Assembly: GCA_015501585.1 (NCBI GenBank)
Contig: JADNRY010000002.1
Span: 682,001 to 746,000 of the forward strand
Reading direction: 5' to 3'
Length of the DNA: 64,000 nt
Origin: Rhodocollybia butyracea
Lineage: Eukaryota; Basidiomycota; Agaricomycetes; Agaricales; Omphalotaceae
Shown piece by piece: positions 22,988-34,197 of the stretch. The translations under genes were made by a program, and so were the position numbers. Position 1 is the stretch's first letter; every line of letters begins with the position of its first letter. The notes below the pieces were generated by a model. That model searched no databases. It was not told the origin of the DNA and worked only from the letters and a program-made list of their open reading frames with translations.

Positions 22988-23062
22988 GGCACTATAGCTC
23001 AGTTGGTTAGAGCACCAGTCTAGAGTACTGTGTGGTCGCTGGTTCAATCCCAGCTAGTGTCA
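22988..23062 (+). tRNA. tRNA-like sequence in TRIM-B 5' LTR
   Basis: Acceptor GGCACTA/TAGTGTC, D arm GCTC/GAGC, T arm GCTGG/CCAGC, loop TTCAATC, discriminator A. The anticodon stem has four of five pairs, and the loop CTAGAGT gives AGA. No TTTT terminator follows within the element. Confidence 0.72.
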
Positions 23063-23341
23063 ACATTTATTTCCCTCCTGTTTCAAGGTCACTTGATTTG
23101 GGACAAGGTACTCCTTGATCCTGGTCACCTGATTTCTCTAACATGGTAGCAGCAAATTGTTGTAATTGGAGTTTCCTAACCCGGCTCCAATTGGGGGGTT
23201 GTGTTGGCATTAGCAATTGGACCCTGGTTACATCATTCTAGTACTAAGACTAACCGCTTCAGTACAACATGAATGTGGGCCAGTTGAGTGACTAACAATC
23301 CTCATAGTGATATATGGCTTAACACCCATACTCTAACCATT

Positions 23342-23416
23342 GGCACTATAGCTCAGTTGGTTAGAGCACCAGTCTAGAGTACTGTGTGGTCGCTGGTTCA
23401 ATCCCAGCTAGTGTCA
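23342..23416 (+). tRNA. tRNA-like sequence in TRIM-B 3' LTR
   Basis: Identical in layout to 22988-23062, shifted by the 354-bp LTR-to-LTR spacing. Confidence 0.72.
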
Positions 23417-26400
23417 ACATTTATTTCCCTCCTGTTTCAAGGTCACTTGATTTGGGACAAGGTACTCCTTGATCCTGGTCACCTGATTTCTCTAACAATA
23501 AACAACTAGTGGATGGAAATAGACGAGTATTCAACACTCACAAAGAAGGCTTGGACTACGAAGAACCCGAGGAAGGTCCTGTACTAGTAAATAGAGAGAA
23601 ATTGCCTGACTTTGATGACCACGCTAAAGCCTTCGCCGGATTCACTACGAAACCGGGAACTAATGAGCGGCATGCTGTCTTCAGGAAGGGCGATGCTAAA
23701 AGTATGAAAAGGGAGACTCCTAAGTCTCCTGGTTCCCCGAAATTTGTAAAAGGTGGAAAACCTCGTCGCAGCGTACCCAAATTGCCTCCTAGGCCTCTGT
23801 CTGACCTTCCACGAGTAAAAGATTATACCTATACGCCGTACACAAAGCCCGAGAGTTATGAACCGCGCAAGAATTCAATTCCTCGGAAAAGAACTGCGAT
23901 TAAAGATCCCAAGAATGGGAAGGTTTATGATTTGGTCGATGCTTTTGGCGCAAAGAAATACAAACCAGTTGGTGTCAAAGTACATCCTGTGAAAGCGGAT
24001 CTACCCGAGGAATACAGAGTTCGATGGTGTATCACCGGCAATCCTCTCGAGGGAATGCCTGAATTATCACCCAATCCGCCTGAGTTCACTCCAACCGGAC
24101 GCTACACACAGGAAAGAAAAGAGATTATCGACGAAAATCACTCAGAGGATTTCCTATGGCCAGAAGAAAGGAAGTTGATTCATCACTTCATGATGCTTCA
24201 GGAACAAGCGTTTGCCTGGAATGCAGAGGAAGCTGGTACCTTCAAGGAAGAATTCTTCCCCGCGGTTAAAATTCCAGTACTCCCGCATGTTCCGTGGGTC
24301 ATTCGTAACATTCCAATACCACCCGGGATCTTCGAGGACGTGTGTAAGATAATAAAGCAAAAGATTGATGCAGGAGTTTAAGAACCTAGTAGTGCCTCCT
24401 ATCGTTCAAAGTGGTTTTGTGTAGTTAAAAAGGATGGAAAAAGTTTATGTTTGGTCCATAGTCTGGAGCCCTTGAATGAAGTTACTATACAACATTCTGG
24501 TGTACCGCCGGCCCCGGCTGAAGTCTCTAGGGACTTCTGTAGTCGAGCTTGTGGAGCTACTTTTGATCTCTATGTTGGATACGATGAGAGGCCATTAGCA
24601 GTTTCCTCGAGGGATCTAATGACCTTTCAAACACCTTTTGGACCACACAGGCTCGTGAAATTACCAATGGGATGGACAAATTCCGTACCAATCTTCCACG
24701 ACGATGTAACCTATATCCTACAAGATGAAATTCCACATGTTACAGTCCCCTATATCGACGATGTTCCTGTAAAAGGTCCGAATACTAGGTACGAACTTCC
24801 AGACGGAGGTTACGAGACCATATCAGAGAATGCCGGGATACGACGATTCGTTTGGGAACACATGCAGAATGTTAACCAGGTGTGTCAACGGATGAAATAT
24901 GCTGGGGGTACTTTCTCGGGGAAAAAGTCTTTCATTTGTAATCCTGAAATTATCGTCCTAGGACACCGTTGTACTTACGAAGGCAGGATGCCTGAGGCTG
25001 GGATTGCCGAATCAATCTTGACTTGGCCCGAATGCAAGAATAAACACGACGTACGAGCTTTTCTTGGGACTGCTGGACAGTTGCGAATGTTTATCGAGAA
25101 CTATGCAAAGAAGGCAATGCCCTTGACAAAGTTAACTAGTGACATGGATTGGGAATGGGGAGATGAACAACGGGAAGCAATGGATGCTCTCAAGGATGGT
25201 GTAAGGAATGCCCCGGCACTCCGAAACATTAACTATGAGTGGGACGTTTGTCTCGCAGTTGACACCTCTTACAAAGCAGTGGGATGGTTTATTTATCAAA
25301 TAGATCCTGACGATCCTAAAAAGAAGTATTTTAATTACTTTGGATCAACTACGTTAAACGAGCGGGAAGCCCGGTTCTCTCAGTCTAAAAGAGAACTCTA
25401 TGGTCTCAAACTATCATTACAATCAAGCTATTACTTAGTCAATGGCTCTCGACGAATGACCGTCGAGACTGATGCAAGCTACATCAAGGGTATGTTAGAT
25501 CATCCCAGCTGTGGTCCGAACGCTACAATCAATAGATGGATTGAGGAGATCCGTAAGTTCCACTTCAAGATTTTACATGTGAAGGGTATTTTGCATGGAC
25601 CAGATGGTTTGTCACGGAGACCTCCAGGCGGATATCAGTCCCCTCGACCACCAATCGACCCAGATGACTATGAAGATTACGATGATGGAGCTCCCATTGA
25701 ACTTATCATGGGTGAAGGGGCCAAAGAGCCTTTAGATTTTGAGTCCTTCAAGGACGATATTGACCCACGCAGTGGTTACCTTGGTGAGCTAGCTTGTCAT
25801 CCTGAGGACATCCAGGAAGAACTCCAGGAAGCCCTCAATGACGAGAAAGCATCCGAACGTCACCAAAAATCGCTGATCAAAAGTCACGGTGAAATCTACT
25901 CTTCGTTCAGTCAAACACTTCATATTCCACAAGACTCCGCGGAATGGAGGGCTGATAACCCTTACCCTCGGGAACGTCGGTCAGAATGGGGAAATAAACT
26001 AGATGATATGTTACCTACTATTGCCAAGTGGCATACAGGTGATGAGAAGGATATCACAGAAAACATGAGCACACCGGAAGCCCGAAGCTTTTTGCGTCAA
26101 GCAAAGAAATTCTTCGTGGATAAGGTCGGCTTTATAAGAAAGCTACTGAGGAAGGTGCTCAGCATCAATTAGTGGTTAGTCCTGACCGTCGAATGTATAT
26201 GCTACATTGCGCGCATGATAGCTTAGCACATAAAGGAACATTTGCTACCCGCGAGTTCCTGGATCGACGTTTTTGGTGGCCTGATATGGAAAGCGACGTA
26301 CATTGGTATGTTGGCTCCTGCATTCCTTGTCAGAACCGTCAATTACGCCTTCTGAAGATTCCCCCGGTCGTAACACATACTCCCTCATTGTTCCAGAAAG

Positions 26401-26483
26401 TACATGTTGATACTATCAATATCACACCCGCGAGCAATAGGTGTAAGTATATTGTTCACGCTAGGGATTCTCTGTCAAGTTGG

Positions 26484-26777
26484 TGTTGGATGACATAATC
26501 TGACACACATATGACTTGTCAAGTGTGTATCCAAATGATCTCCATTATAAAGGCATGATGTGAGACCTTACTTGGGGCATTCCTAGTAGATGTGAGACCT
26601 TTCCAGTTGGGCATTCTGTAAGAACCTTTGGAGAGGCTCTGGCACTTAAGAGATACAAGTTCATAGTTGATAACCATGGCCAGATAGCTCAGTTGGTTAG
26701 AGCATCTTGGGATTTCACCAGAAGGTCCTGGGTTCAATCCCCAGTCTGGACACTTTGTATAAATCATACCTTTAACA
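26484..26777 (+). repeat. TRIM family A solo LTR in integrase
   Basis: 294 bp, TGTTGGATGAC...CTTTAACA, with target duplication GTTGG at 26479-26483 and 26778-26782. Its first ~190 bp are more diverged from the copies at 6701 and 35377 than the tRNA-like part is. Confidence 0.9.
26678..26752 (+). tRNA. tRNA-like sequence inside TRIM-A LTR
   Basis: Same 75-nt sequence style as 6726-6800 with intact A and B boxes. It is conserved while the flanking LTR sequence has diverged, which suggests selection on the promoter. Confidence 0.65.
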
Positions 26778-27868
26778 GTTGGTCAGAAGCCCGGGCCTTA
26801 CCGCAAGAAAACGCGAAGTCCCTGGCCGAGTGGTTCTTTGACGACATAATCTGTCGTTGGGGATGTCCTGAGGAAGTTGTCACGGATAACGCTCCGGTGA
26901 TGTTAGCCGTGGTTAACTGGCTCGAGAATAAATATGGAATTCGAGGGATCCGGGTCTCGCCATATAATTCCCAAGGGAATGGCAAAATCGAAAGAGCGCA
27001 CTTTGATATTCGACAGGCTCTGGTAAAAGCGACGGGCGGCGATATCAAGAAGTGGTTCTACTTCCTTAAACATGTATTATGGGCTGATAGAATAACGGCG
27101 AGGAGAGGTTTTGGTTGTTCACCATTCTTCTTGGTAACCGGCGCGGAACCATTATTACCTTTTGATATCGTTGAGTCTACATGGTTGGTAAATCCACCAG
27201 ATCGTATCTTGACTACCGAGGAATTATTGGGTTATCGTGCACAGGCCTTGTCAAAACATAGAACCTTTGTCGAGGACATGCGAGAGCGTGTCACGGAAAA
27301 TAAGAGAAGAGACCTAAGGGAGTTCGAGAAGAAGTATTGCCATGTCATCTTCGACTACAATTTCAAACCTGGGACGCTTGTTCAGGTTAGAAATACAGCA
27401 ATCGAAAAGAATCTTGACAGGAAGATGTTCCCTAGATATATGGGACCGATGGTCGTTATCCGTAGAACTAGGGGAGGTTCTTACATTATCGCGGAAATGG
27501 ATGGTACCGTGTTGAAAAGCAAAGTTGGTGCATTTAGGGTCTTACCCCACCGTTCCCGATACGAACCTATGGACTTACCCGAGGATATACATGATCTCAT
27601 CGACTTGACCAAGGATCAGTTAGACACCATGGTAAACGATGGTGATGACGATGAGGATGTGGAATTTATCCGTAAAGGGGGGGACCCCTTGTTTGATCAA
27701 ATCCCTACCTTGAGAAAACCAGTAGACGGTGATGAAGTGGTTTATAACCCTGAAGACCCGGACTCTGACGAAGATTCAAGCGAGGAAGAGATTATACCGG
27801 AGACAGATGAAGCTCCTCGTGTCAGAACCTGCGCGATGCGAAAAGTGATACCTAATAATGAACACTAA

Positions 27869-28054
27869 CGGGTTCGAGGGATTTATAACACTATGCATTT
27901 CCTTGCCGTGGAAAGAAACTTACCTTTGTGTCGAAGTTATGTTAATCTCGAGAACTCCGTGTTATCATCAATACACGTGGATTTATTGGGCTTTTAAGAC
28001 TGTAATAGTCAGAGGCCTATGTTAAAAATATAAACAAGTAACTATAGGCTTAAC
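27869..28054. other. Sense 3' end of integrase region, no ORF
   Basis: Short non-coding stretch between the integrase stop and the TRIM-B copy. Together with 28351-28614 it may hold the 3' untranslated region of the antisense gene AS2. Confidence 0.4.
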
Positions 28055-28350
28055 TGTTAGAGAAATCAGGTGACCAGGATCAAGGAGTACCTTGTCCCAA
28101 ATCAAGTGACCTTGAAACAGGAGGGAAATAAATGTTGACACTAGCTGGGATTGAACCAGCGACCACACAGTACTCTAGACTGGTGCTCTAACCAACTGAG
28201 CTATAGTGCCAATGGTTAGAGTATGGATGTTAAGCCATATATCACTATGAGGATTGTTAGTCACTCAACTGGCCCACATTCATGTTGTACTGAAGCGGTT
28301 AGTCTTAGTACTAGAATGATGTAACCAGGGTCCAATTGCTAATGCCAACA
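28055..28350 (-). repeat. TRIM family B solo LTR downstream of integrase
   Basis: 296 bp, with target duplication TTAAC at 28050-28054 and 28351-28355. It lies outside coding sequence, just beyond the stop of the antisense gene AS2. Confidence 0.93.
28136..28210 (-). tRNA. tRNA-like sequence inside TRIM-B LTR
   Basis: Same boxes and arms as the other family B copies. Confidence 0.7.
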
Positions 28351-28614
28351 TTAACTAGTACTGGAAACGAATTGCCGGAGCTCAGAGGCTACCAGGTGAA
28401 GAAGATAAAGAGACTGTAAAGACTGTGGTTTCTCGAGAGAAAGTTTATTTAAAGAATTCAACTAGAAGCTCGGTTCAGACAATGATATAGTGTCCGGAGA
28501 GAAAAACTTACAAGTTATTTACCACTCCAACGATGCTAACAGGGAGGATTGACACATCGCACACTCCATTCCTGTACATTCACAACAACCAATGCTCACT
28601 GAAGGCATAGTGGA

Positions 28615-30244
28615 TTAACGCCCGCTTGTCTGACGATGTTCAAGGGAAAGTTGACGTACGCCTTCTACCATTTCTGAGTCCTCTCTGAACTTCAAAAGGT
28701 GGACCAAGCTGTCTGTGACTTTCTGAGCTTGGAGAGCATGAGCGTAAAAGACCTGGGTCTTGCTCAGGTTCCCGAGATACTCGTTCCTATGAATATTCAA
28801 GAGAACATTGAGATTGGTATCGGTCATCGAGGCAAAGTCGAGTTCGCCAAATTGGCCGGTCAAAGAAGCAAGGAATTGCTTGGCCACAACGCATTCACGT
28901 CGCGCACGGGTAACTGCGCAACAGATGTAAGCCGGATTGGTTAAAACATGTTATAAATACTCACCAGCATCCTCGGGAGAGCTATCAATGAGCTCAGCGT
29001 CGAAACGCATGCACTTTCCGTACTCATTGACAAGACTGGCCGCTTCATTGGCAACAGGCGTTTCCTCGACTTTCCTCTTAAGTGATGAAGTACTCACTTC
29101 ACCGGAAGCCTATGTGGAGACGTCAGCCAAAGTGTTTACAGGGCCCGAGGAAAGGATCTAAGTACCTTGGCCTTCGAGGACTTCCTAGACTCTCGGGTCT
29201 TCTTCCTCGAAGCCTGAGCGCGAGCCAGTGCGTCAGTAATTTCCGGGGGATCCTGGAACTCTTTAGTCAGTATGACCGCTCGTTGATTCCAAGCCCGAGA
29301 GCCAAATGGTCCTTTTGGGAGAGGCAAGCCCGAGCGTGAGTGGTAACACTACGGTTCCTTCAGCACAGTTATCGTGGGATCCGTACAGGCGCACGCTTCA
29401 TGGATTTTATAATATATGTTAAGAAAGAGAACTTACGAATGCGATCTGCGTAGCGGGATGATCTTCCTCCATGGGTTCGTCCTCGTCGTCGATGAGAATG
29501 GTACCTTTAGAGCTACTAGAGCTTTTAGTCGACTTCGAGGGTTCTTTGGACTCCTTGGAGAACGAGATGGTAGAAAGAGCGGCGGATTTTGCCGCATAAT
29601 CGGTGGTCTTGTCATCGTTGGCAGCACTGGAAGCCCCTACATCGTGTTTAGACGGAAGACAGTAGTCCAGGATGGTAGCATAGCGAGGAGGCTTACCGCG
29701 GGTAGTGGTGAAAGGGCCCGGCCCTGTAGTACCAGTGACCCCCGAGGAAACCTTCTTCGACGCTGCCTGGACCGGTATCTATAAGTGTTTGTTCTCGGAT
29801 ATGTTAAAACGGGCTTACCAGCGCAAGGTTGAGCTCGTTGATGAAATTGCCGAGGCGCACAGCAGTCGCAGAATGAGCAGTCTTAGCGCTGGGACAGATC
29901 TTCATTGCGCGGAGAAGGAGGTCATGTCCTTGTTCAAGGACACCAACGTTCGCGGGGAATTTGAGTACTTTCTCCTTATGAAAAGACGTGGTCTATGGAG
30001 GCAGGATATCAAGGTCAGGCTCCCATGGAAAAGGCGAAAAGAGGCTCACAAGAAGATCGACGTGCTTTTGTACAGTACTAAGAACCTCTGCCTGAAGGAG
30101 AGTCTGATCCTCGACGTACTCGATTGCATCACGGAGACGACTGGTAGCCTCTTTGAGTGTTCTGGTGGAGGCGACGATGGCTTCCATAGTATTCTTCATG
30201 AACTGCGGTTTGTCATCGGTATTTTGGGTGTTCTTGGAAGACAT
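28615..30244 (-). CDS. Antisense accessory gene AS2 of Ty3/Gypsy element, spliced
   Basis: Six exons fit one uninterrupted frame of 445 codons: 30244-30050, 29992-29819, 29778-29437, 29348-29166, 29109-28965 and 28913-28615. All donors are GT (GTGAGC, GTAAGC, GTAAGT, GTACTT, GTGAGT) and all acceptors AG; introns are 40-88 nt. The product starts MSSKNTQNTDD with helical N-terminal sequence. It has a Ser-rich then acidic linker (SSSSSKGTILIDDEDEPMEED), a basic SRKKTRESRKSS patch, and a helical C-terminus (QFLASLTGQFGELDF...). No family recognised. It is transcribed opposite to gag-pol and lies between integrase and AS1. Function unknown; no lesion is seen. Confidence 0.68.
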
Positions 30245-31282
30245 TGTAGAGAGACTTATAGTTCGAGGAAAAGTTTTCTGAGAACTGGGTCTTGAAATGT
30301 TTTTCGCGGACGCTTTTATAGGTTAATGTCTTAGAGCGACGGAGTCCTACGGGTCCCCGGCGCGTTCTGAAACCCAAGTGCTCAACTGAGGACAGTTGAT
30401 ATCATTAGTTTGGGGGAGGGAAGCGCATGGTGCCAAGACACCATAGCTCCAGGCAGTCCACCATCACGAGGAGAATTTTGAATTTATTCAACGACATCTA
30501 TGACCAAAATAGGAACCATAACATTGCTCAACAAAAGGGAGAACACTAGGCAAAACATAAAGCGAACGCTTAAAGAGTATTAGAAGCGGCACGGGGAAAC
30601 CTAACGCAGGTACCTCACCGCGATAATTCTCCGGAAGACGAAAAATGCTAGGAAAAACCTTACACCCATAATATTGAGCATCAATGGATTTCAGTTTGAC
30701 GGTCATCACTATGCCCTAAACAGGACCTGATCCAAGATTAGATGTTGTATTGAAAGAATGTCAATATCTAGGGAAAGATTGCATCGCACCCAGCTTACTT
30801 AGGGATGATGAGTCTTCTCTAGGCTTTCCCTCGAAGACTTGATTACACCTTTAACGAACCGTATAGGTTCCCAAGGGCGGGAATTCGAGTCATGAAAAGC
30901 TTTCCGCGAGTATACTCTCACATGCTACAAAGAGCTGGTACGGTACTCAAGGAAAACTTATGCTATTATAACAAAACTCTCGAGAATAGGCTAGCGTGCT
31001 GTAAGCCTTTCCGAGAGTAAACTTAAGACTTAGGAAGTCGCTCGAGTATGATATGTACACAGTGACCCGAAGGTCTTGATATTGATAGGCTTTATTTACG
31101 GTATTCTAAAGGTGCCTATATACCTAAGAATACCACAATACTGCCCCAGAAAGGGGAGACAAAAGTGAAATCCCCATGCGAGGGGCGAGCGACAAAATAT
31201 GATAGAAAAGGAAATTTATTTAACGTCCGAGGACAAACAGCAATGCCAACGGCGGCCCAGACTCCGAGAAGAACAAGGAAAG
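30245..31282. other. Spacer between antisense genes, with PPT-like copy
   Basis: No ORF with coding character. It should contain the AS2 promoter and the AS1 3' end. An 18-bp word ATCATTAGTTTGGGGGAG at 30401-30418 is identical to the polypurine tract region before the 3' LTR (34646-34663). Confidence 0.5.
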
Positions 31283-34197
31283 CTAAGGGGAAGTGGTTTT
31301 GACATCTGATAATGTCTCAACTCCCTCCATTAGCTGGTCCACTGGCTCGTCCTGGTCGATAACAGACCCAGCGACAGGCGAACCTGGGTTCTCACGGGGA
31401 GTACCAGCCATCGACGCTTCTTCATCTCGAGGAATCCCAGTAGGTGGCACGACTGATTCTTCATCGAAAAGACCAGTTGCTGAACGAGAAGGAGATCCTC
31501 GGGGAGACGAAGTACCAGCGGGCACCCCGGAATCGTTTTCGAGGGCGCTCTCCACGGCAGCGTGCACGATGCTCTTCAGGAAGTCTTGATAAGCCTGGTT
31601 GGTCGGGAAGGAGTAGTCCGATCTCCACTTCATAAAGGAGCATAAGAAACTCCAATCCGTGAGAGACAACTCTTTCTCGGGAAGGATCGGCACGAAAGAC
31701 TCGAGGAAAACCTGAGGGTCGGGAGCCATGCTGCGGAGCTCTTGTACTTCATGCTGCAAAGCGTCAAAAGTGCTCGAGATGGACACGTTGAGCTGTTCCC
31801 TGGCCTTAATTGCTGCATCGTAAGAAGTACGGATGCGAGCAATCGTGTTGACCTGCTTGGCGATATCTAAACATGAACATTAACAAAAAGAAGTTAAAAG
31901 AGAACAAAAGAAAAATACTCACTAACTCGCGAACCCTTCGATGCTTCGTAGGTCTCATCGAGTACCTCAACTACTTCTGGTACGTGAAGCGTGTCCGAGC
32001 AAGTCTGATGGGAGAGTGCACAATTATCGCAAGAAGCGCCGAACCTCCGGTTTCCGTCGTCATCTAGACGATAGGTACACGGCAGGCGGTCCTCTCCCTT
32101 GGAATCTGTCGGCCGGCGTGCAGCACATTGGAGGCAAGGTATCTCGCGAGCGACAACATCCGTCTAAAAAACAGAAAATATTAATAAAGTCATAACCGTC
32201 GGAAAAAGTTTACATACGTTACAGAAGGCACGGTTGGTGCGAAGGAAGACTTGCCAAGACATCTGGTGCGTCCCGATACTAACGGCCGGGAGGTCCAGGA
32301 AAGCGTCTAACTCGGGTGTAACACCCCAAGTCATGCTAGTCTTGAAAAGTTCCTTTGGCTTCTAAAAGGGGCAGGCGTTAGTCTACAAACAAGTTACGAG
32401 AAAGGGGACAGACGAACCTGGTTGCCGCGTGGGAGGATTTCCTCGAACGAGGGCAAATCCAGGGCGTCTCGTTCGAAACATACAATGACTGTACGGTATT
32501 CCTTAGACCCAGAAGAAACGAACTCCTTGGCAGAACGAGAAGCTAGGTCTTGAAAAAGACTGTCGAGTTCGAAGGAATTCACATCCGCATCCGGGACAAG
32601 GAATACGAGGTTTTCCGGAGGAACAGGAGAGGGGTCACGGGATAACTCCGGAAGGATGGTGTTCTTGAGTTTTGAGCCAGAAGTGGTAGGAACCGGAATC
32701 TCGACCACAGGGACAAGTTTCTTACGGGGTTTTGAGATAGTAGGCGGACGAGGAATGGACATGGTCTCTGCCTCTGCCTCATCCCCCAGGTCGTTATGAC
32801 GTTTGCGTTTAAGGCTTGGGGGCTAGCAGGAAACTCAATAGAACCCTAGGAAGAGAGATGAAAGAACTTACCATGACCAGATCAGATATCACCTCCTTCC
32901 CTTTTCCTTTTACATCTTTGACCTTGTTCTTACTCTTGGAAGAACCCGCGGCCGGGGCTTCTAAAAGAGGAGTACCTTGGGATTTTAAAGATCTCGTCAC
33001 CTTGATGTCTGTAGAAACCTTCGGAGCTTTCGAAGCTTTGGGAACAGATGGAGTCTTCACCTCTTTCGAGGCCTTGGGAATGATTGCCAGGGCCAGGGCC
33101 TTCTTTGTCTTCTTGTCCGAAACCACTGCAGGTGGCGGAGCAGGAGGAACCTTGCTCTTCCTGCGGCCTCTCGATTTCCGGGTCGGGTAACGAGAAAGTT
33201 TCTCTCCAGCCGGAGACGCCTAAAAGAGAAATAAAATGCTTAAAAGAAATTTATAATAAAGGAAGAAAAACCTACCCTCGAGTGGGATGGAGGCTCCTCA
33301 TAAGCCGACCGTTCACTGTCGGAAGGAACGTCGCTGGCCTCTTCTACCTCTTCCTCCCCCTCCTCAGAAATATACTTAGGAGCATCAAGAACACCAGTGT
33401 CAATGGGTTCTTGGTCCCCGAGCCAGTCCGTTTCTCGACAGTCCTTGTCGAGTGGAATCGAAATGGGATGGTCGGGTAGGTGGAAATGAAGGTTCGCGTA
33501 CTCCTATAAGGCGACAACAAATAAGTTAAAACATAAACAAAATGATAAATAGAAATGTACCAGGATTTCTTGGACCATATGGTCGGCCAGGTACCATGCT
33601 GGTTCCGCACTCGGAGAAGTCTCCGTTCGACAAACAATTCGGGATAGCCTCTGGCAAGATGCCACAATGCTCTCGATAATGAGAGGGCAGGATCGCCGTC
33701 CCAAGACGTGAGTACGGAGGAAGATCTACAAAGAATAAACAATTAAGTTAACAATGATCTCTTGAGAGCAGAAGGAGATAGAAACCACTTACGAGTCGAG
33801 GAGTCAGGATAGAAAATGCAAGGCAAACAGCCCTCGTTTCTTTGCCTGGCTGGTAAGACTTGTCATTGGCCACGGCCAAGAGATGTGGTGATAGTTTGCG
33901 CTGAATAGCGACAGCTGCGGCCCATATCATTCTGGCAGAATACTCGCGCGGAATGTCTCCTAGGATTGGGAGTCGACCGATATCTTGACCAATAAAATAG
34001 GACTCTTGTTGCGTCAGGTTAGGAATCTCGAATTTCTGCACCAGTGGCTCAGCTAGTGCGAAAAAGGAAGGTTTCTCGCTTTTGAAGCCGTCGAGGAGAT
34101 TGTCGGAGTCAGAAGAGGATGAGAGAGCAAGATAAGCCTCAATTACGTCGGAAGACAGCGTAGGCCACCAGTCGGGGAGACCTTCTTCAGCGGACAT
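31283..34197 (-). CDS. Antisense accessory gene AS1 of Ty3/Gypsy element, spliced
   Basis: Eight exons give one uninterrupted frame of 839 codons: 34197-33793, 33725-33561, 33503-33276, 33219-32872, 32822-32418, 32361-32218, 32163-31923 and 31866-31283. All introns are GT-AG, and phases agree at every junction. Domains seen: ordered N-terminus (MSAEEGLPDWWPTLSSD), an acidic EEGEEEVEEASD segment, a Lys/Ala/Pro-rich segment, a nuclear-signal-like KRKRHND, a Cys cluster in exon 7 (CLQC, C, then CDNC and C), a possible zinc-binding module, and a helical region with MKWRSDYSFPTNQAYQDFL. No named family recognised. It may bind nucleic acid. The frame is intact although the sense genes of the same element are dead. 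Confidence 0.72.

Larger units (their letters stand above)
22848..23497 (+). mobile_element. Complete TRIM family B element with tRNA-like LTRs
   Basis: Two direct ~296-bp LTRs (22848-23143 and 23202-23497) flank a 58-bp internal region (23144-23201); target duplication ATAAA is at 22843-22847 and 23498-23502. The internal region opens with TGGTAGCAGC immediately after the LTR, a primer binding site that fits an initiator-Met-type CCA end. It closes with the purine-rich TTGGGGGGTTG as polypurine tract. There is no coding capacity, so it must be mobilised by another element. Each LTR carries a sense-strand tRNA-like sequence with perfect A and B boxes. The LTR bodies are nearly identical, so insertion is recent. 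Confidence 0.92.
22674..26129 (+). pseudogene. Pol: reverse transcriptase-RNase H of Ty3/Gypsy element
   Basis: The frame starts at 22674, is interrupted by the complete TRIM (22848-23497) and resumes in phase. An upstream region precedes RT. A TAA at 24379-24381 falls just before the conserved EPSSASYRSKWF. RT boxes: FDLYVGYDERPL with the first Asp, LPMGWTNSVPIFHDD, and the catalytic YIDDVPVKG. RNase H: CLAVDTSYKAVGW, FSQSKRELYGL, VETDASYIKG and HVKGILHGPDGLSRR. A one-base frameshift near 26130 separates it from integrase. RT and integrase sequence style is that of agaricomycete Ty3/Gypsy elements. Confidence 0.88.
26130..27868 (+). pseudogene. Integrase of Ty3/Gypsy element, split by TRIM
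   Basis: The HHCC zinc domain spans HCAHDSLAHKGTFA to CIPCQNRQ (about 26200-26340). Core Asp residues are in KVHVDTINI and VVTDNAPVM, with Glu in GNGKIERAH at D-E spacing of about 35. A GPY/F-like module RYMGPMVVIRRT...GAFRVLP follows (about 27435-27550), then an acidic C-terminal tail ending at 27868. The TRIM-A copy at 26484-26777 breaks it between the first and second Asp. Frame phase on both sides agrees with one former ORF. It would insert element cDNA into chromosomes, here making 4-bp duplications. Confidence 0.87.

Noticed and set aside
22988..23062. Ordinary nuclear tRNA genes
   Set aside because: The sequences always lie at a fixed place inside TG...CA elements with 5-bp TSDs, the anticodon arms are imperfect, and the AGA anticodon does not fit the body type.
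22848..23497. Two adjacent independent solo LTR insertions or a tandem duplication
   Set aside because: Only the outer ends share the ATAAA duplication, and the 58 bp between starts with a primer site and ends with a purine tract, so it is one complete element.
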